Source of the DNA: Kibdelosporangium banguiense
GTDB taxonomy: Bacteria; Actinomycetota; Actinomycetes; Mycobacteriales; Pseudonocardiaceae
DNA: 64,000 bases
Assembly: GCF_017876405.1 (NCBI RefSeq)
Contig: NZ_JAGINW010000001.1
Location: 3,485,203 to 3,549,202, forward strand
Direction of reading: 5' to 3'
Part shown: positions 25,172 to 33,647 of the stretch, one piece after another
How the letters are laid out: each line of letters opens with the position of its first letter
Position numbering within the stretch: position 1 is the first letter of the stretch
Translations under genes and position numbers: made by a program
The notes under the pieces: generated by a model
Told to the model about the DNA's origin: nothing
Databases searched by the model: none
The model's input: only the letters and a program-made list of their open reading frames with translations

Positions 25172-26518
25172 CTATCCGGCGCGAACCGGAGTTTTGGGCC
25201 ATACCGCGTAAATCCCCGCCGCGATGACAAAACCGACCAGGAACGTGATGTCACCGATCCACGGCACGGCCTGGGGGATCGGGCCGGTGTAGAGCGACTG
25301 GTTGGAGAACAGGCCGATGGAGATGAGCATGCCGGCGAGCATCGCCACTGGACCGGCCCAGTTGCGGTGCCGGGTGTCGGTCAGGGCGCTGTCGATCACC
25401 TGGCCTCGGCGGACATGCATGTCCACCAGGACCACACCGAGCCAGGGCCCGATCCAGTACGCGATCACCAGCAGGAAACTCTCGTACGCGTGCCCGGCGT
25501 CGGAAAGCCCCAGCCACGCCAGGACGAACCCGATCGCACCGAAACAAGCCGCGACCACGGCCCGCCGCCACGCCAGCGGAAGGTTGATCCCCAGGGTGAG
25601 GAAGGCGAGTGCGGCGGAGTACACGTTCAGTACATTGGCCGCGACCGCACCGAGTGCGATCGCCAGCAAGGTCAGTGCGGCCAGCCAGGGCGGCAGGTTG
25701 TTGGTGAATGTGGTCGCGGGATTGCTCGACGCATTGCCTCCGACAGTCACGGAGGCCGCACCGACAAGCATGAGCACGGTCGTGGCGAGGAACAGGCCAG
25801 AGCCCGCGAACCAGCCGACGGCCCGGCGTGATGTCCCGGCGGGCAGATAACGCGTGTAGTCGGCGGCGTAAGGATTCCAGCCCGCGGTGTAGCCGAAGGC
25901 CGCGCTGGCCGTGAGCAGGAAACCTCCCAGCCCGCCGGCGCCGCCAATTCCGCTGAGCGCCGACCTGGCGAAGATGAATATGGCCGTGACCAGGAAGACC
26001 ACGGCGAGCACCGGGAAGACGTACCGTTCGAACGCCTGGACCAGGTTGTGGCCGAAGAAGGCGATCAGGATCTGCACGGCCACGATCAGGACCAGGCACA
26101 GCAGTACCGGCAACCCGGTCAACGAGTTCAACGCGAACGCGCCGCTGACACTGTTCACCGCGAACCAGCCGGCACCGGCCATGATGGACATCAGCGAAGC
26201 CGGCAGAAGATTTCCCCAATAGCCGAACGCCACCCGGCCGAGAACCATCTGGGGAACGCCGTGCACCGGGCCACGCGCGGAAAGAAAGCCGTGTGCGATC
26301 GAGCCCAGCAGATTGCCGAGCGTCAGCGCCGCGGCCGCCTGCCAGAAGGACAGTCCGAAGGCCGACACCGCGAGCACACCGAGAAAGATCGTGGCGAATT
26401 CCAGATTCGGCGAGGTCCACGTCCAGAACAGCTGGATCGGCCTGCCGTGCTTGTCCTGCGCCGCGACCGGTTCGATTCCACCCGGCTCTACCTTGACGAC
26501 TTTCTCGCCGTAGGCCAC
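25172..26518 (-). CDS. NCS1-family nucleobase permease
   Basis: This 448-residue transporter has about twelve hydrophobic segments, beginning near FATIFLGVLAVSAFGLSFWQ. The family's conserved segments are visible: LGNLLGSIAHGFLSARGPVHGVPQMVLGR and the AGWNPYAADYTRYLP loop. It starts two bases after the oxygenase gene and is the last gene of the deaminase-oxygenase-permease operon. NCS1 carriers import cytosine, purines, hydantoins or vitamins. With a cytosine deaminase in the operon, a cytosine-type base is the most likely cargo, which is inference from context. Confidence 0.88.
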   Translation of the reverse strand: MAYGEKVVKVEPGGIEPVAAQDKHGRPIQLFWTWTSPNLEFATIFLGVLAVSAFGLSFWQAAAALTLGNLLGSIAHGFLSARGPVHGVPQMVLGRVAFGYWGNLLPASLMSIMAGAGWFAVNSVSGAFALNSLTGLPVLLCLVLIVAVQILIAFFGHNLVQAFERYVFPVLAVVFLVTAIFIFARSALSGIGGAGGLGGFLLTASAAFGYTAGWNPYAADYTRYLPAGTSRRAVGWFAGSGLFLATTVLMLVGAASVTVGGNASSNPATTFTNNLPPWLAALTLLAIALGAVAANVLNVYSAALAFLTLGINLPLAWRRAVVAACFGAIGFVLAWLGLSDAGHAYESFLLVIAYWIGPWLGVVLVDMHVRRGQVIDSALTDTRHRNWAGPVAMLAGMLISIGLFSNQSLYTGPIPQAVPWIGDITFLVGFVIAAGIYAVWPKTPVRAG

Positions 26519-26520
26519 TT

Positions 26521-27477
26521 TCAGCTCACGGTGATCGCGTCGAGCTTTTCCTTGAGGTACTCCGAGGCGATCACCTCGGGGTACGACATCTGCCCGATCG
26601 GCGGGCCGAGCGAGGAGATCCGGGCGTCATGGTCGGTCTCGTAGAAGAAGATCAGCGAGACGAGATCCTCGTCGGGCGCGCTCGCGTGCGGCGGCAGGAC
26701 GCGGTGCCGCGTCGAACGCCAGCGGTCGCCGGTCCACCGGGCCATCAGATCGCCGATGTTCACGGTGAACGCGTCCGGGTTGTACGGAGCGTTGACCCAA
26801 TGCCCATCCTTTGTGTACACCTGCAACCCGCCGACACCGGCCTCACGGTCCAGCACCGTGACCGTTCCGAAGTCGGTGTGCGGGCCGATCCGGAACTGGC
26901 CGTCGTCGGGCTCGCCGACCACGTTCAACGGCGGGTACCAGTTGATGTTGAAGGTGTACGTCGGATTGTGCGTGTGCGCGGTGAAATGCCGTTCCGGCAA
27001 TCTCAGCGCCACCGCGAAAATCGTGAGCAGCGTGTCGGACAGGGCCCGCATCCGCGTCATGTACTCACGTGCGGTCGATTCCAGGAAAGGAACCTCGGAC
27101 GGCCACACGTTGGGAGCGAACCAGAACGAGTCGATCTCGGGAATGCCCACCGCGGCGTCGGCACCCATCGAATAGGACTCTTTCAGGTCCGGCGGTGTCT
27201 CGGTGCCTTCGGCGTACGAGTTGGCCTCGACGCCGGGCGGCAACCAGCCACGCCCGCCGACCGACACGGCATAGCGCTGCTTCTGCTCACCGGACAGGCC
27301 GAAGAACTGCCGGGCCTGCGCGCGGGTGTCCGCGCGCAACGCGGGGTCCACGCCATGCCCTGTGATCAGCAGGAACCCTGAATTCTGCAACGCCCGGTCG
27401 ATCTGGTCGGCGACGGCCAGACGGTCTTTGGGTGAGCCGTGGAACCAGGGCTCCAGATCGACGAGCGGGACAGTCAT
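26521..27477 (-). CDS. 2OG-Fe(II) dioxygenase, isopenicillin N synthase family
   Basis: This 318-residue enzyme has an N-terminal DIOX_N domain (VPLVDLEPWF, ITGHGVDP) and a C-terminal jelly roll with Fe ligands His200 and Asp202 (GPHTDFG) and His258 (STRHRV). It uses 2-oxoglutarate and O2 to hydroxylate a small molecule. The start at 27477 overlaps the deaminase stop (ATGA). Fungal thymine 7-hydroxylase belongs to this same family. Its position between a cytosine deaminase and an NCS1 permease suggests a pyrimidine substrate. The usual R-x-S pair for 2OG binding is not clear in LVSLIFF, so the cosubstrate site may be divergent. Confidence 0.88.
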   Translation of the reverse strand: MTVPLVDLEPWFHGSPKDRLAVADQIDRALQNSGFLLITGHGVDPALRADTRAQARQFFGLSGEQKQRYAVSVGGRGWLPPGVEANSYAEGTETPPDLKESYSMGADAAVGIPEIDSFWFAPNVWPSEVPFLESTAREYMTRMRALSDTLLTIFAVALRLPERHFTAHTHNPTYTFNINWYPPLNVVGEPDDGQFRIGPHTDFGTVTVLDREAGVGGLQVYTKDGHWVNAPYNPDAFTVNIGDLMARWTGDRWRSTRHRVLPPHASAPDEDLVSLIFFYETDHDARISSLGPPIGQMSYPEVIASEYLKEKLDAITVS

Positions 27478-27944
27478 GTTCGTGCCTCTCCGATATCCTC
27501 GAACCAGAGCTCGGGGTGTTCCTTGATGAACTCCGTCATCAGCTCGACACAGTCCGGGTCGTCCACAATGGTCACTTGGACACCGTGTTCGGCCAGCCAG
27601 TCGTGCCCGCCGGAGAACGTGGTCGCCTCGCCGATCACCACCCTGGCGATGTTGAACTGACGGACCAGCCCGCTGCAGTACCAGCACGGCGACAGCGTGG
27701 TGACCATGACCGTGTCGCGGTAGTCCGGCCGCCTGCCGGTGTTGCGGAACGCGGCGGTCTCGGCGTGCATGGACGGGTCGCCGTCCTGCACCCGCCGGTT
27801 GTGGCCGCTGCCGAGCAGCTCGCCGTCCGGCCCGAACATCGCCGCGCCGATGGGGATCCCACCCTCCGCCTTGCCACGAAGCGCCTCCTGACGCGCCACG
27901 GTCAGCATCTGTCTCGCCTCGATCAACTCGCGGCTCGCTTGCAT
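27474..27944 (-). CDS. Yeast-type cytosine deaminase (CDA fold)
   Basis: This 156-residue zinc deaminase has the catalytic set His60-Ala-Glu62 (MHAETAAF) and Cys87-x2-Cys90 (SPCWYC). Length, spacing and the terminal WFEDIGE closely match yeast cytosine deaminase Fcy1 (158 residues, His62/Glu64/Cys91/Cys94), a type distinct from the bacterial CodA barrel enzyme. I chose the ATG at 27944; longer reading frame upstream is antisense to the divergent regulator. It is the first gene of a three-gene operon. Fcy1-type enzymes also accept 5-substituted cytosines, so 5-methylcytosine is a candidate substrate. Confidence 0.86.
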   Translation of the reverse strand: MQASRELIEARQMLTVARQEALRGKAEGGIPIGAAMFGPDGELLGSGHNRRVQDGDPSMHAETAAFRNTGRRPDYRDTVMVTTLSPCWYCSGLVRQFNIARVVIGEATTFSGGHDWLAEHGVQVTIVDDPDCVELMTEFIKEHPELWFEDIGEART

Positions 27945-28001
27945 GGTCACACTGTCGTGCCTGGATCGCACGGTGGCAAGAGGTTGTTGGCTGCCGGGAT
28001 C

Positions 28002-28013
28002 GCCCGATCGGGC
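28002..28013. promoter_or_regulatory. Perfect 12-bp palindrome in the deaminase/LuxR intergenic region
   Basis: GCCCGATCGGGC is its own reverse complement and sits between the divergent starts of the deaminase operon (27944) and the LuxR gene (28063). It could be an operator for either unit. High GC makes such short palindromes fairly common. Confidence 0.35.
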
Positions 28014-28062
28014 AGTGACCGTGGCCCCCACGGATGACTGGATCTCTGTCACGATGGGTGAT

Positions 28063-29737
28063 ATGCGGACGCGGGGGTGGCTGGCCAGAGAACGGGAGCT
28101 GGCGGCGGTCGGCAGACTGCTCGACGAGCCGGACGACGGCCCGCGAGGCCTGCTCATGGTGGGTGAACCGGGCATAGGCAAGACCACCGTCTGTGCCGCG
28201 GCCATGGACCTGGCTGGTGACCGTGGGTATCTGGTGCTGGCCACCCGGGGGAGTCAGAGCGAGACCGGCCTGTCGTTCGCCGGGCTGACCGATCTGCTGG
28301 ACGAGGCCGCGGACGGGCTGCTGCGAGAGCTGCCGGAGCCGCAGCGGATCGCCCTGGAGGTGGCGCTCGCGCGGCGGATGCCCGGTCCGGCGGCGGGCGG
28401 GCAGCGCGAAGTGGGGATGGCCGTGCTGGCTGTCCTGCGGCGGCTGTGCGAGCACCGGCAGGTGCTGATCGTGCTGGACGATGTGTCCTGGGTGGACACT
28501 CCGACGGTGGAGGCCGTGCGGTTCGCGTTGCGGCGGATGCGGACCGAGCCGATCCGGATCCTCGGGACGTTGCGGCTCGACCAGATCGCGTCCGCACTGT
28601 GGCGGGAAATCCCCGTCGACGAGCTTCGGCTGGAGCCGTTGAACGCAGGCGCCATCGAACAGCTGCTGAGCTCGCGGCTCGACCTCACATTGCCGCCACG
28701 GGTGTTGCGTGCTCTTGTCGAGCGTACGGCTGGCAATCCGTTCTGGGCGTTGGAAGTCGGCCGCGCGCTGGCCCGCCAGCCCGGCGGCCCGACGATCGAC
28801 CTGCCGCTGCCGGCGTCGCTGATTGCCGTTGTCACCGAACGGCTTACCGGACTGGAGGCGTCGACGAGGGCGGCGTTGATCGCGGTCTCGGCCCTTGCAG
28901 ATCCGACGGTTTCGCTGGCGTTGCAAGCACTTGACAGTGTTGTTGCGAACCCTGGCAAGGCTCTTGACGTCGCGGTGACCGTGGGTGTGGTCGTGGAGAC
29001 GGCCGGAAAGTTGCGTCCTGCGCACCCATTGCTGGGATACGCCGCGCTGGAGGCGTTGCCACCGGGCGGAAGGTCCGCGTTGCATCGGCGGCTTGCCGAG
29101 ATTGTCAAGGACCCGGAGCAGCGCGCCAGGCACATGGCGGTCGCGGCCGAACCACCGGACGCCGAAGTCGCTGTGGCGCTGGACGAAGGAGCGTCGGTGG
29201 CGCGGGCCCGTGGCGCCACTGGTGGTGCGGCGGAGTTGGTGGAGCTCGCCGTCGACTTCACGCCGCCAGACGACCGGTGGGCCTTGTGCCGCCGCAGGCT
29301 CGAAGCGGCGGAGGTGTTGTACGCAGTCGGAGAACCGGAGCGTGCGGCGCGATACGTCGACGAGAACGAAAGTGCGGACATGCCACCGGACCTGCGTAGA
29401 CGCACTCTGCCGTTCCGCACCGAGCTGACGTACTGGGCGCGCGGAGCCCCGGCCGCGCAGGAGCTGATCCGCTGCACGATCGCCGAAGCCCGAGACGACC
29501 AGCATCTGCACGCGGTCGCGTTGGCGATGGCATCCGACGTCGGCGACGGTCGTGGCGGCGACCGAGACTGAGACGAAAATCGCGGAACTGGTCGCGACCG
29601 GGCTGACCAACAGAGAGGTTGCCGCACAGCTGTTCGCCAGTGTGCGGACGGTGGAGGGCCATCTAGCTGCGGTGTACCGCAAACTGGGTGTGCGCTCCCG
29701 GACAGAGTTGACGCGCTTGCTGTCCGAGCAGGCCTGA
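28063..29737 (+). pseudogene. LuxR-family ATPase regulator (LAL type), internally deleted and frameshifted
   Basis: The first part (28063-29571) encodes the AAA/STAND domain of a large LuxR regulator: RGWLARERELAAV, Walker A GEPGIGKTT and Walker B VLIVLDDVSWVD. It runs into the start of the helical repeat region and stops at 29571. The C-terminal LuxR helix-turn-helix (IAELVATGLTNREVAAQLF, then VRTVEGHLAAVYRKLGVRSR) continues in another frame to 29737. Intact members are about 900 residues; here roughly 300-350 residues of the TPR region are missing and the frame changes near 29545. It is divergent from the pyrimidine operon and may once have regulated it. Confidence 0.7.
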
Positions 29738-29869
29738 GCCGCGTGGCGAGCTTGCGCCAACTTGAACTCATGCGCCGGTGGTGATCGTTCGGAGGTATTG
29801 GTACCCTCGCGCACAAATGTGGCACTGTTTTGGTTTGCGTCCATTTACCATTTTTCATAGAAGGAAATA

Positions 29870-30316
29870 ATGTACGTCGACGACAACCCTGCATCCGTCG
29901 CCGATACACCGGTCACCTCCGCCGGCCACGCGGCGACAACGTTGGCAGAGCGAATGGTGGACGTCGCGGCCCTGGACGCCGCGGTGAAGTCGGGCGATGT
30001 GATTCTCGAGCCGGAGGCCGGCGAACGGCTGCTCACCACCTTGCGCGGCCAGGCCGACTCGGCGGCCGAGTGGCTCAACCGGCTGCGTGGCATGTCCCGC
30101 CCGGTGCCGCTGGGCACGAACTGGGTCGGGCAGGCCATGTCGGGCAAGTTCGAGCGCCGGGCCGACGGCGAGGACGTGTCCTTCGTGAACGTGCTGTACC
30201 AATACCACCAGATGCTCGTGAAAGCCCATGACGCGGTGGCCGAGGCGATCGCGCGCTACCAGACCTCCGAAGAGGGGTCCGCGCAGGCGTTCCAGCGGGT
30301 TTCCTCGAAGTTCTAG
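29870..30316 (+). CDS. Small ESX-associated helical protein
   Basis: This 148-residue protein is predicted to be mostly helical and has no signal peptide. It lies directly before a PPE-domain gene, in the place where mycobacterial loci have a PE or WXG100 partner. An AAGGAAA sequence precedes the ATG. I cannot see a clear WxG or PE motif, so the partner role is deduced from position and size. A short region of lower GC than the surroundings (29770-29870) precedes it and probably holds the promoter. Confidence 0.7.
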   Translation: MYVDDNPASVADTPVTSAGHAATTLAERMVDVAALDAAVKSGDVILEPEAGERLLTTLRGQADSAAEWLNRLRGMSRPVPLGTNWVGQAMSGKFERRADGEDVSFVNVLYQYHQMLVKAHDAVAEAIARYQTSEEGSAQAFQRVSSKF

Positions 30317-30331
30317 GGAGATAACAGCCTC

Positions 30332-32131
30332 ATGGCCGGCGACCGCCATCACAGCGGGTTTGACCAGGACGAATTCGAGCGTTACGACACGTTCGACGCA
30401 CCTGTCTCCGAGACGACCGACACCGGGCGCGACGGGCTCTTCGGCGACCTCGGCCGGTTGATCGACCAGATCCGGATCGACAACGCCGCGAAGAAGCTGG
30501 ACGAGAACGTCTCGATGGGCGAGGACCGGGTGCTCAACCAGTCCGGCAACTGGGCATCCGTGCCCCACCAGCAGTTGTACGAGTCGGTGCACGCGGGCAA
30601 CGACCCGGCCGAGGCGTACGCGCTCGCCCGCGAGTGGACCGATCTCGGCAACATGATGGCCGACAACTCCCGCGCGATGGACGAGATCATCCGTGGCACG
30701 GAGTCCGGCTGGCAAGGTGTTGCCGCGCAGGCGGCTCGTGAGTCGACGCTGAAGCTGGCCACCTGGGGCGGCGACGCCGCGCAGACCTCGCAGTACATGG
30801 GAACGCGCATCGCCGAGCAGGGACTGACCGCCGAGCGCGCCAAAGCCTCGATGCCCGAGCCGGTCGACTTCGACTGGGAGCAGATGCTGCGCCAGGGATT
30901 CGCCACCGGCGGGCTCGCCGGGCTGACGCAGGCGGTTCAGGACGTGCAGGCGGTCAGCGAGAAGGCGCGGTCCGCGCACGAGCAGGCCGTGCAGGTCATG
31001 GTGAGCATGGAAGGCCAGTCGCGGTCGGTGGACCAGACCACGCCGCGATTCGTCGTCCCGCCGGACGCCACCACGACCGACGGCGACGCTGTGAACGGCC
31101 TGATGATGCGCGGCGTCAGCGATGCGACTGCTGGCAGCGCACCGACTACCGCGAGTGCATTGCTGCCGCTGTCCTCGGCCGGTAGCCCTGCTGGAGTGCC
31201 GGGCGGCCAGGAGAGCTTCCAGGGCAGCAACTTCCAAGGCGGCAACGTCCAGGGTGGCAGTTCGCCGGGCAGTGGTTTCCAGGGCGGCAGCTCGTCGGGT
31301 GGTTCCGGTTTCCAGGGCGGCAGTGGCTTCTCCGGCGGTGCCGCGCCGAACTTCGCTGGTGGCGCCGGATTCCAGCCCGCCGCGGCTTCTTTTGGCCCAC
31401 CTGCCAACGTGCCGCCGAACGGTCCCCAGACCGCGACGACCACCTCAGGGTTCGTGCCGCCGGGCGGCACCGGCTTCCAGGGCGACACGACGTACCGGCC
31501 GCCCAACTATCAGCCACCGCCCAACTTCCAACAGCCGAACTACCCGGGCGGCGGTTACTTCCCGCCCGGCGGTGGTCCGTACCGGCCAGGTGGGCAGAAC
31601 AAGCCAGGCGGGACGAACAACCAGGGTGGTGGTGGTCCTTACGCCCCGGGTGATCCGCGATCCGGTTACATGCCGCCAAGGATCGACCCGCTCACGGGCG
31701 AGCCGTACAAGCCCAACATGATGCCCCGTCCGATGCCTTTCGCCGGTGGCCCAGGCGTTCCCGGTGTTCCCGGCGGCGGTGGGGGAACAGGCGGCGGTTT
31801 TGCGCCACGCGGCGGCGCCCCTGGTTTCATCGAGCAGCAGGGCGGAATGCGTAACCCCGGCTTCGGCGCCGGCGCGGGCGTGATGGCGGCTGAGGAAGCC
31901 GCGATGCGCGGCGGTAACCCCGGCAACCCGGCGGCCGCCGGCCGTCCTGGTGCCGCCGGGGCGCCCGGGATGGGCATGGGCGGAATGGGCGGCGGTGGCC
32001 AGCGCGGTGAAGAGGACAAGGAACACCGCTCGAAGTACGTCACCGGTGAGAAGGTCGTGGACGAGCCTGGTCGCATGGCGCCGCCGGTGATCGGCGACAA
32101 GACGGCCCGCAAACCGGCAGGGGACAAATGA
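30332..32131 (+). CDS. PPE-domain protein with long Gly/Pro-rich tail (type VII secretion substrate)
   Basis: This 599-residue protein has an N-terminal helical PPE-like domain (about 1-240) with a W-x-G turn in ESGWQGVAAQAA. A disordered tail of about 350 residues follows, rich in Gly, Pro, Asn and Gln, with repeats of FQGG (about 290-340) and PNYQPP-like units. The C-terminus has an acidic-basic EEDKEHRSKYV segment that is common in actinomycete members. Heterodimers of such proteins are exported by ESX systems. It starts 15 bases after the small helical protein and is coupled to the EspG gene by an ATGA overlap. Confidence 0.82.
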   Translation: MAGDRHHSGFDQDEFERYDTFDAPVSETTDTGRDGLFGDLGRLIDQIRIDNAAKKLDENVSMGEDRVLNQSGNWASVPHQQLYESVHAGNDPAEAYALAREWTDLGNMMADNSRAMDEIIRGTESGWQGVAAQAARESTLKLATWGGDAAQTSQYMGTRIAEQGLTAERAKASMPEPVDFDWEQMLRQGFATGGLAGLTQAVQDVQAVSEKARSAHEQAVQVMVSMEGQSRSVDQTTPRFVVPPDATTTDGDAVNGLMMRGVSDATAGSAPTTASALLPLSSAGSPAGVPGGQESFQGSNFQGGNVQGGSSPGSGFQGGSSSGGSGFQGGSGFSGGAAPNFAGGAGFQPAAASFGPPANVPPNGPQTATTTSGFVPPGGTGFQGDTTYRPPNYQPPPNFQQPNYPGGGYFPPGGGPYRPGGQNKPGGTNNQGGGGPYAPGDPRSGYMPPRIDPLTGEPYKPNMMPRPMPFAGGPGVPGVPGGGGGTGGGFAPRGGAPGFIEQQGGMRNPGFGAGAGVMAAEEAAMRGGNPGNPAAAGRPGAAGAPGMGMGGMGGGGQRGEEDKEHRSKYVTGEKVVDEPGRMAPPVIGDKTARKPAGDK

Positions 32132-32880
32132 CAGTCGGTATCGACTACCAACTGTCCACACGGGAGTTCGACTTCCTCTGGGAACATCTCGAACTCGGCC
32201 GGATGCCGTACCCCCTCGACGTGCCGAGCAACGGCGCGACGCTGGAGGAACGCGCCGAGATGCGGGCAGAGACCATGGCCGGGCTGCAGTTCGACGCACG
32301 GTTGGCCAACCTGCTGAAGGTGCTCGCCGCGCCTGCCACATCGGTGGACACAGTCGGATTCGGCGACGCGCCGATCCGTGGCCTGGCAGCGACCGACGGC
32401 ACCCAGGGGGTGCTGGTCGCGATCGGAGGCGAAACCCTGTCGTTCGCGGCAGTCCGGCCGACCTCCCTGGCATGGTCCATTGTGGAGGTTCTGCCCGAGG
32501 GAGAGGCCGGTACGGGAAACGCGATTTCGCTGCCGTACCAGGCCATGCAGCGTGCGGTCAACGGTGAGGACGCTGACCCGTTCGGGGACAGCGACGAGCG
32601 CGACATCCTGATGAGCAATGGCGTCAGCGGTGATGACGCCACCATGCTCGTCGAACTCGCCGAGCGCCGAATCCGCGGCGGCCAGTTCGGCGTCACCACC
32701 AGCAGCCGCGCAACCAGCGTCCGCGCAGGCGTCCGGACCCGTGCCAAAACCATGATCACCTGGTTCGACACAAGCGACGGCCGCTATCTGATGGTGCACG
32801 ACGGCACATGGGTCAGCATCGCACCCGCGGACGGCGAACGAATCGCCCACCGCATCGAGGAACTGCTGAGAACGGCCTAG
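32128..32880 (+). CDS. EspG-family type VII secretion chaperone
   Basis: This 250-residue protein matches the EspG family. It opens YQLSTREFDFLWEHLELGRMPYPL and has the central strand set GLAATDGTQGVLVAIGG and the C-terminal MITWFDTSDGRYLMVHDG, which is characteristic. EspG binds the tip of PPE proteins in the cytosol and delivers them to the ESX ATPase. Its start overlaps the stop of the PPE gene, fitting co-translation with its client. No EccB, EccC, EccD or MycP gene is in the window, so secretion would depend on a system elsewhere in the genome. Confidence 0.85.
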   Translation: MTVGIDYQLSTREFDFLWEHLELGRMPYPLDVPSNGATLEERAEMRAETMAGLQFDARLANLLKVLAAPATSVDTVGFGDAPIRGLAATDGTQGVLVAIGGETLSFAAVRPTSLAWSIVEVLPEGEAGTGNAISLPYQAMQRAVNGEDADPFGDSDERDILMSNGVSGDDATMLVELAERRIRGGQFGVTTSSRATSVRAGVRTRAKTMITWFDTSDGRYLMVHDGTWVSIAPADGERIAHRIEELLRTA

Positions 32881-33374
32881 GCCTCGAGAACCGCGTCCGG
32901 GGCGTCGACCACGGGTGGCTGGTCGGACCAGGGGAAATTGATCCACAGGTCCGTCCGGCGCCACACGTACTCGCACTTGACCTCCGAGCGCGGCTTCTCG
33001 TAGATCACCGCGCACCGCACCTCGGCGACATGGTCCTGGCAGAAGTCCCGCACAAGCTTGAGCGTGGCGCCGGTGTCCGCGACATCGTCGGCCACAAGCA
33101 CCTTCGCACCAGTCAAATCGACCACATTGGGCACTGGCGGCAACATCACCGGCAGGTCCAGACGCTCGTCCACACCGGTGTAGAACTCGACATTCATCAC
33201 ATGCAAGTTCTTGACGTTCAAGGCATAGCCCAGCGCACCCGCCGCGAACAGCCCACCCCGGGCGATGGACAGGATCAGATCCGGCTGGAACCCGTCCTGC
33301 GCAATGGTCGTGGCCAGTTCCCGGGACGCCGTCCCGAACAGGTCCCATGTCAGTATCTCGCGCTCAGCCGCCAT
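32877..33374 (-). CDS. Purine-type phosphoribosyltransferase
   Basis: This 165-residue type I phosphoribosyltransferase has the PRPP-binding loop VLVADDVADTGATL and the substrate-side SIARGGLFAAGAL segment. It resembles xanthine/guanine-hypoxanthine phosphoribosyltransferases that salvage bases to nucleotides. The gene converges on espG with a four-base overlap of the stops. The base specificity cannot be read reliably. It may handle purines or pyrimidines related to the nucleobase genes elsewhere in the window. Confidence 0.82.
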   Translation of the reverse strand: MAAEREILTWDLFGTASRELATTIAQDGFQPDLILSIARGGLFAAGALGYALNVKNLHVMNVEFYTGVDERLDLPVMLPPVPNVVDLTGAKVLVADDVADTGATLKLVRDFCQDHVAEVRCAVIYEKPRSEVKCEYVWRRTDLWINFPWSDQPPVVDAPDAVLEA

Positions 33375-33546
33375 GTCGGCAGCCTAACCCGGCAACCGCC
33401 GCGGCCTTGTGGGTGCCTGGTCACTCCTCGTCCTCATTGGACAGTCGAGTCCGATTGAGACGGTGCACGGCACTTTCGGGCGATGTGTCCTGCGCGTACT
33501 CCAGGACGGTCGTCGCCCGATTTCGGTCAACCATATGTGCAAGGCA

Positions 33547-33567
33547 AATTGTGAGCAGATAACAACT
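33547..33567. promoter_or_regulatory. Sequence closely resembling the E. coli lac operator
   Basis: The segment contains TTGTGAGCAGATAACAA and agrees with lacO1 at 19 of 21 positions. It lies in the 273-bp region between the phosphoribosyltransferase start and the HTH membrane protein, about 80 bases before the latter. It may be a site for a LacI-family regulator or a coincidence. I see no LacI gene in the window. Confidence 0.3.
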
Positions 33568-33647
33568 CGGTCACATGGGGTCGGTAAACACTTGATTCGA
33601 TCTTTTGGTTCAATTCCTTCGCAGTGAAGCCGAGGGGGCGAAGCCAT

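Noticed and set aside
26521..29844. One continuous 1107-residue protein
   Set aside because: Only the last 318 residues are an oxygenase. The rest is antisense to the LuxR gene, and a start at 27477 overlaps the deaminase stop as expected in an operon.
31190..31660. A CRISPR-like or tandem repeat array
   Set aside because: The repetition is at codon level (FQGG, PNYQPP) inside the PPE coding sequence and has no constant repeat and spacer lengths.
31122..33348. Long frames on both strands across the PPE tail and EspG genes
   Set aside because: They mirror the repetitive Gly/Pro codons of the PPE gene and have no independent support.
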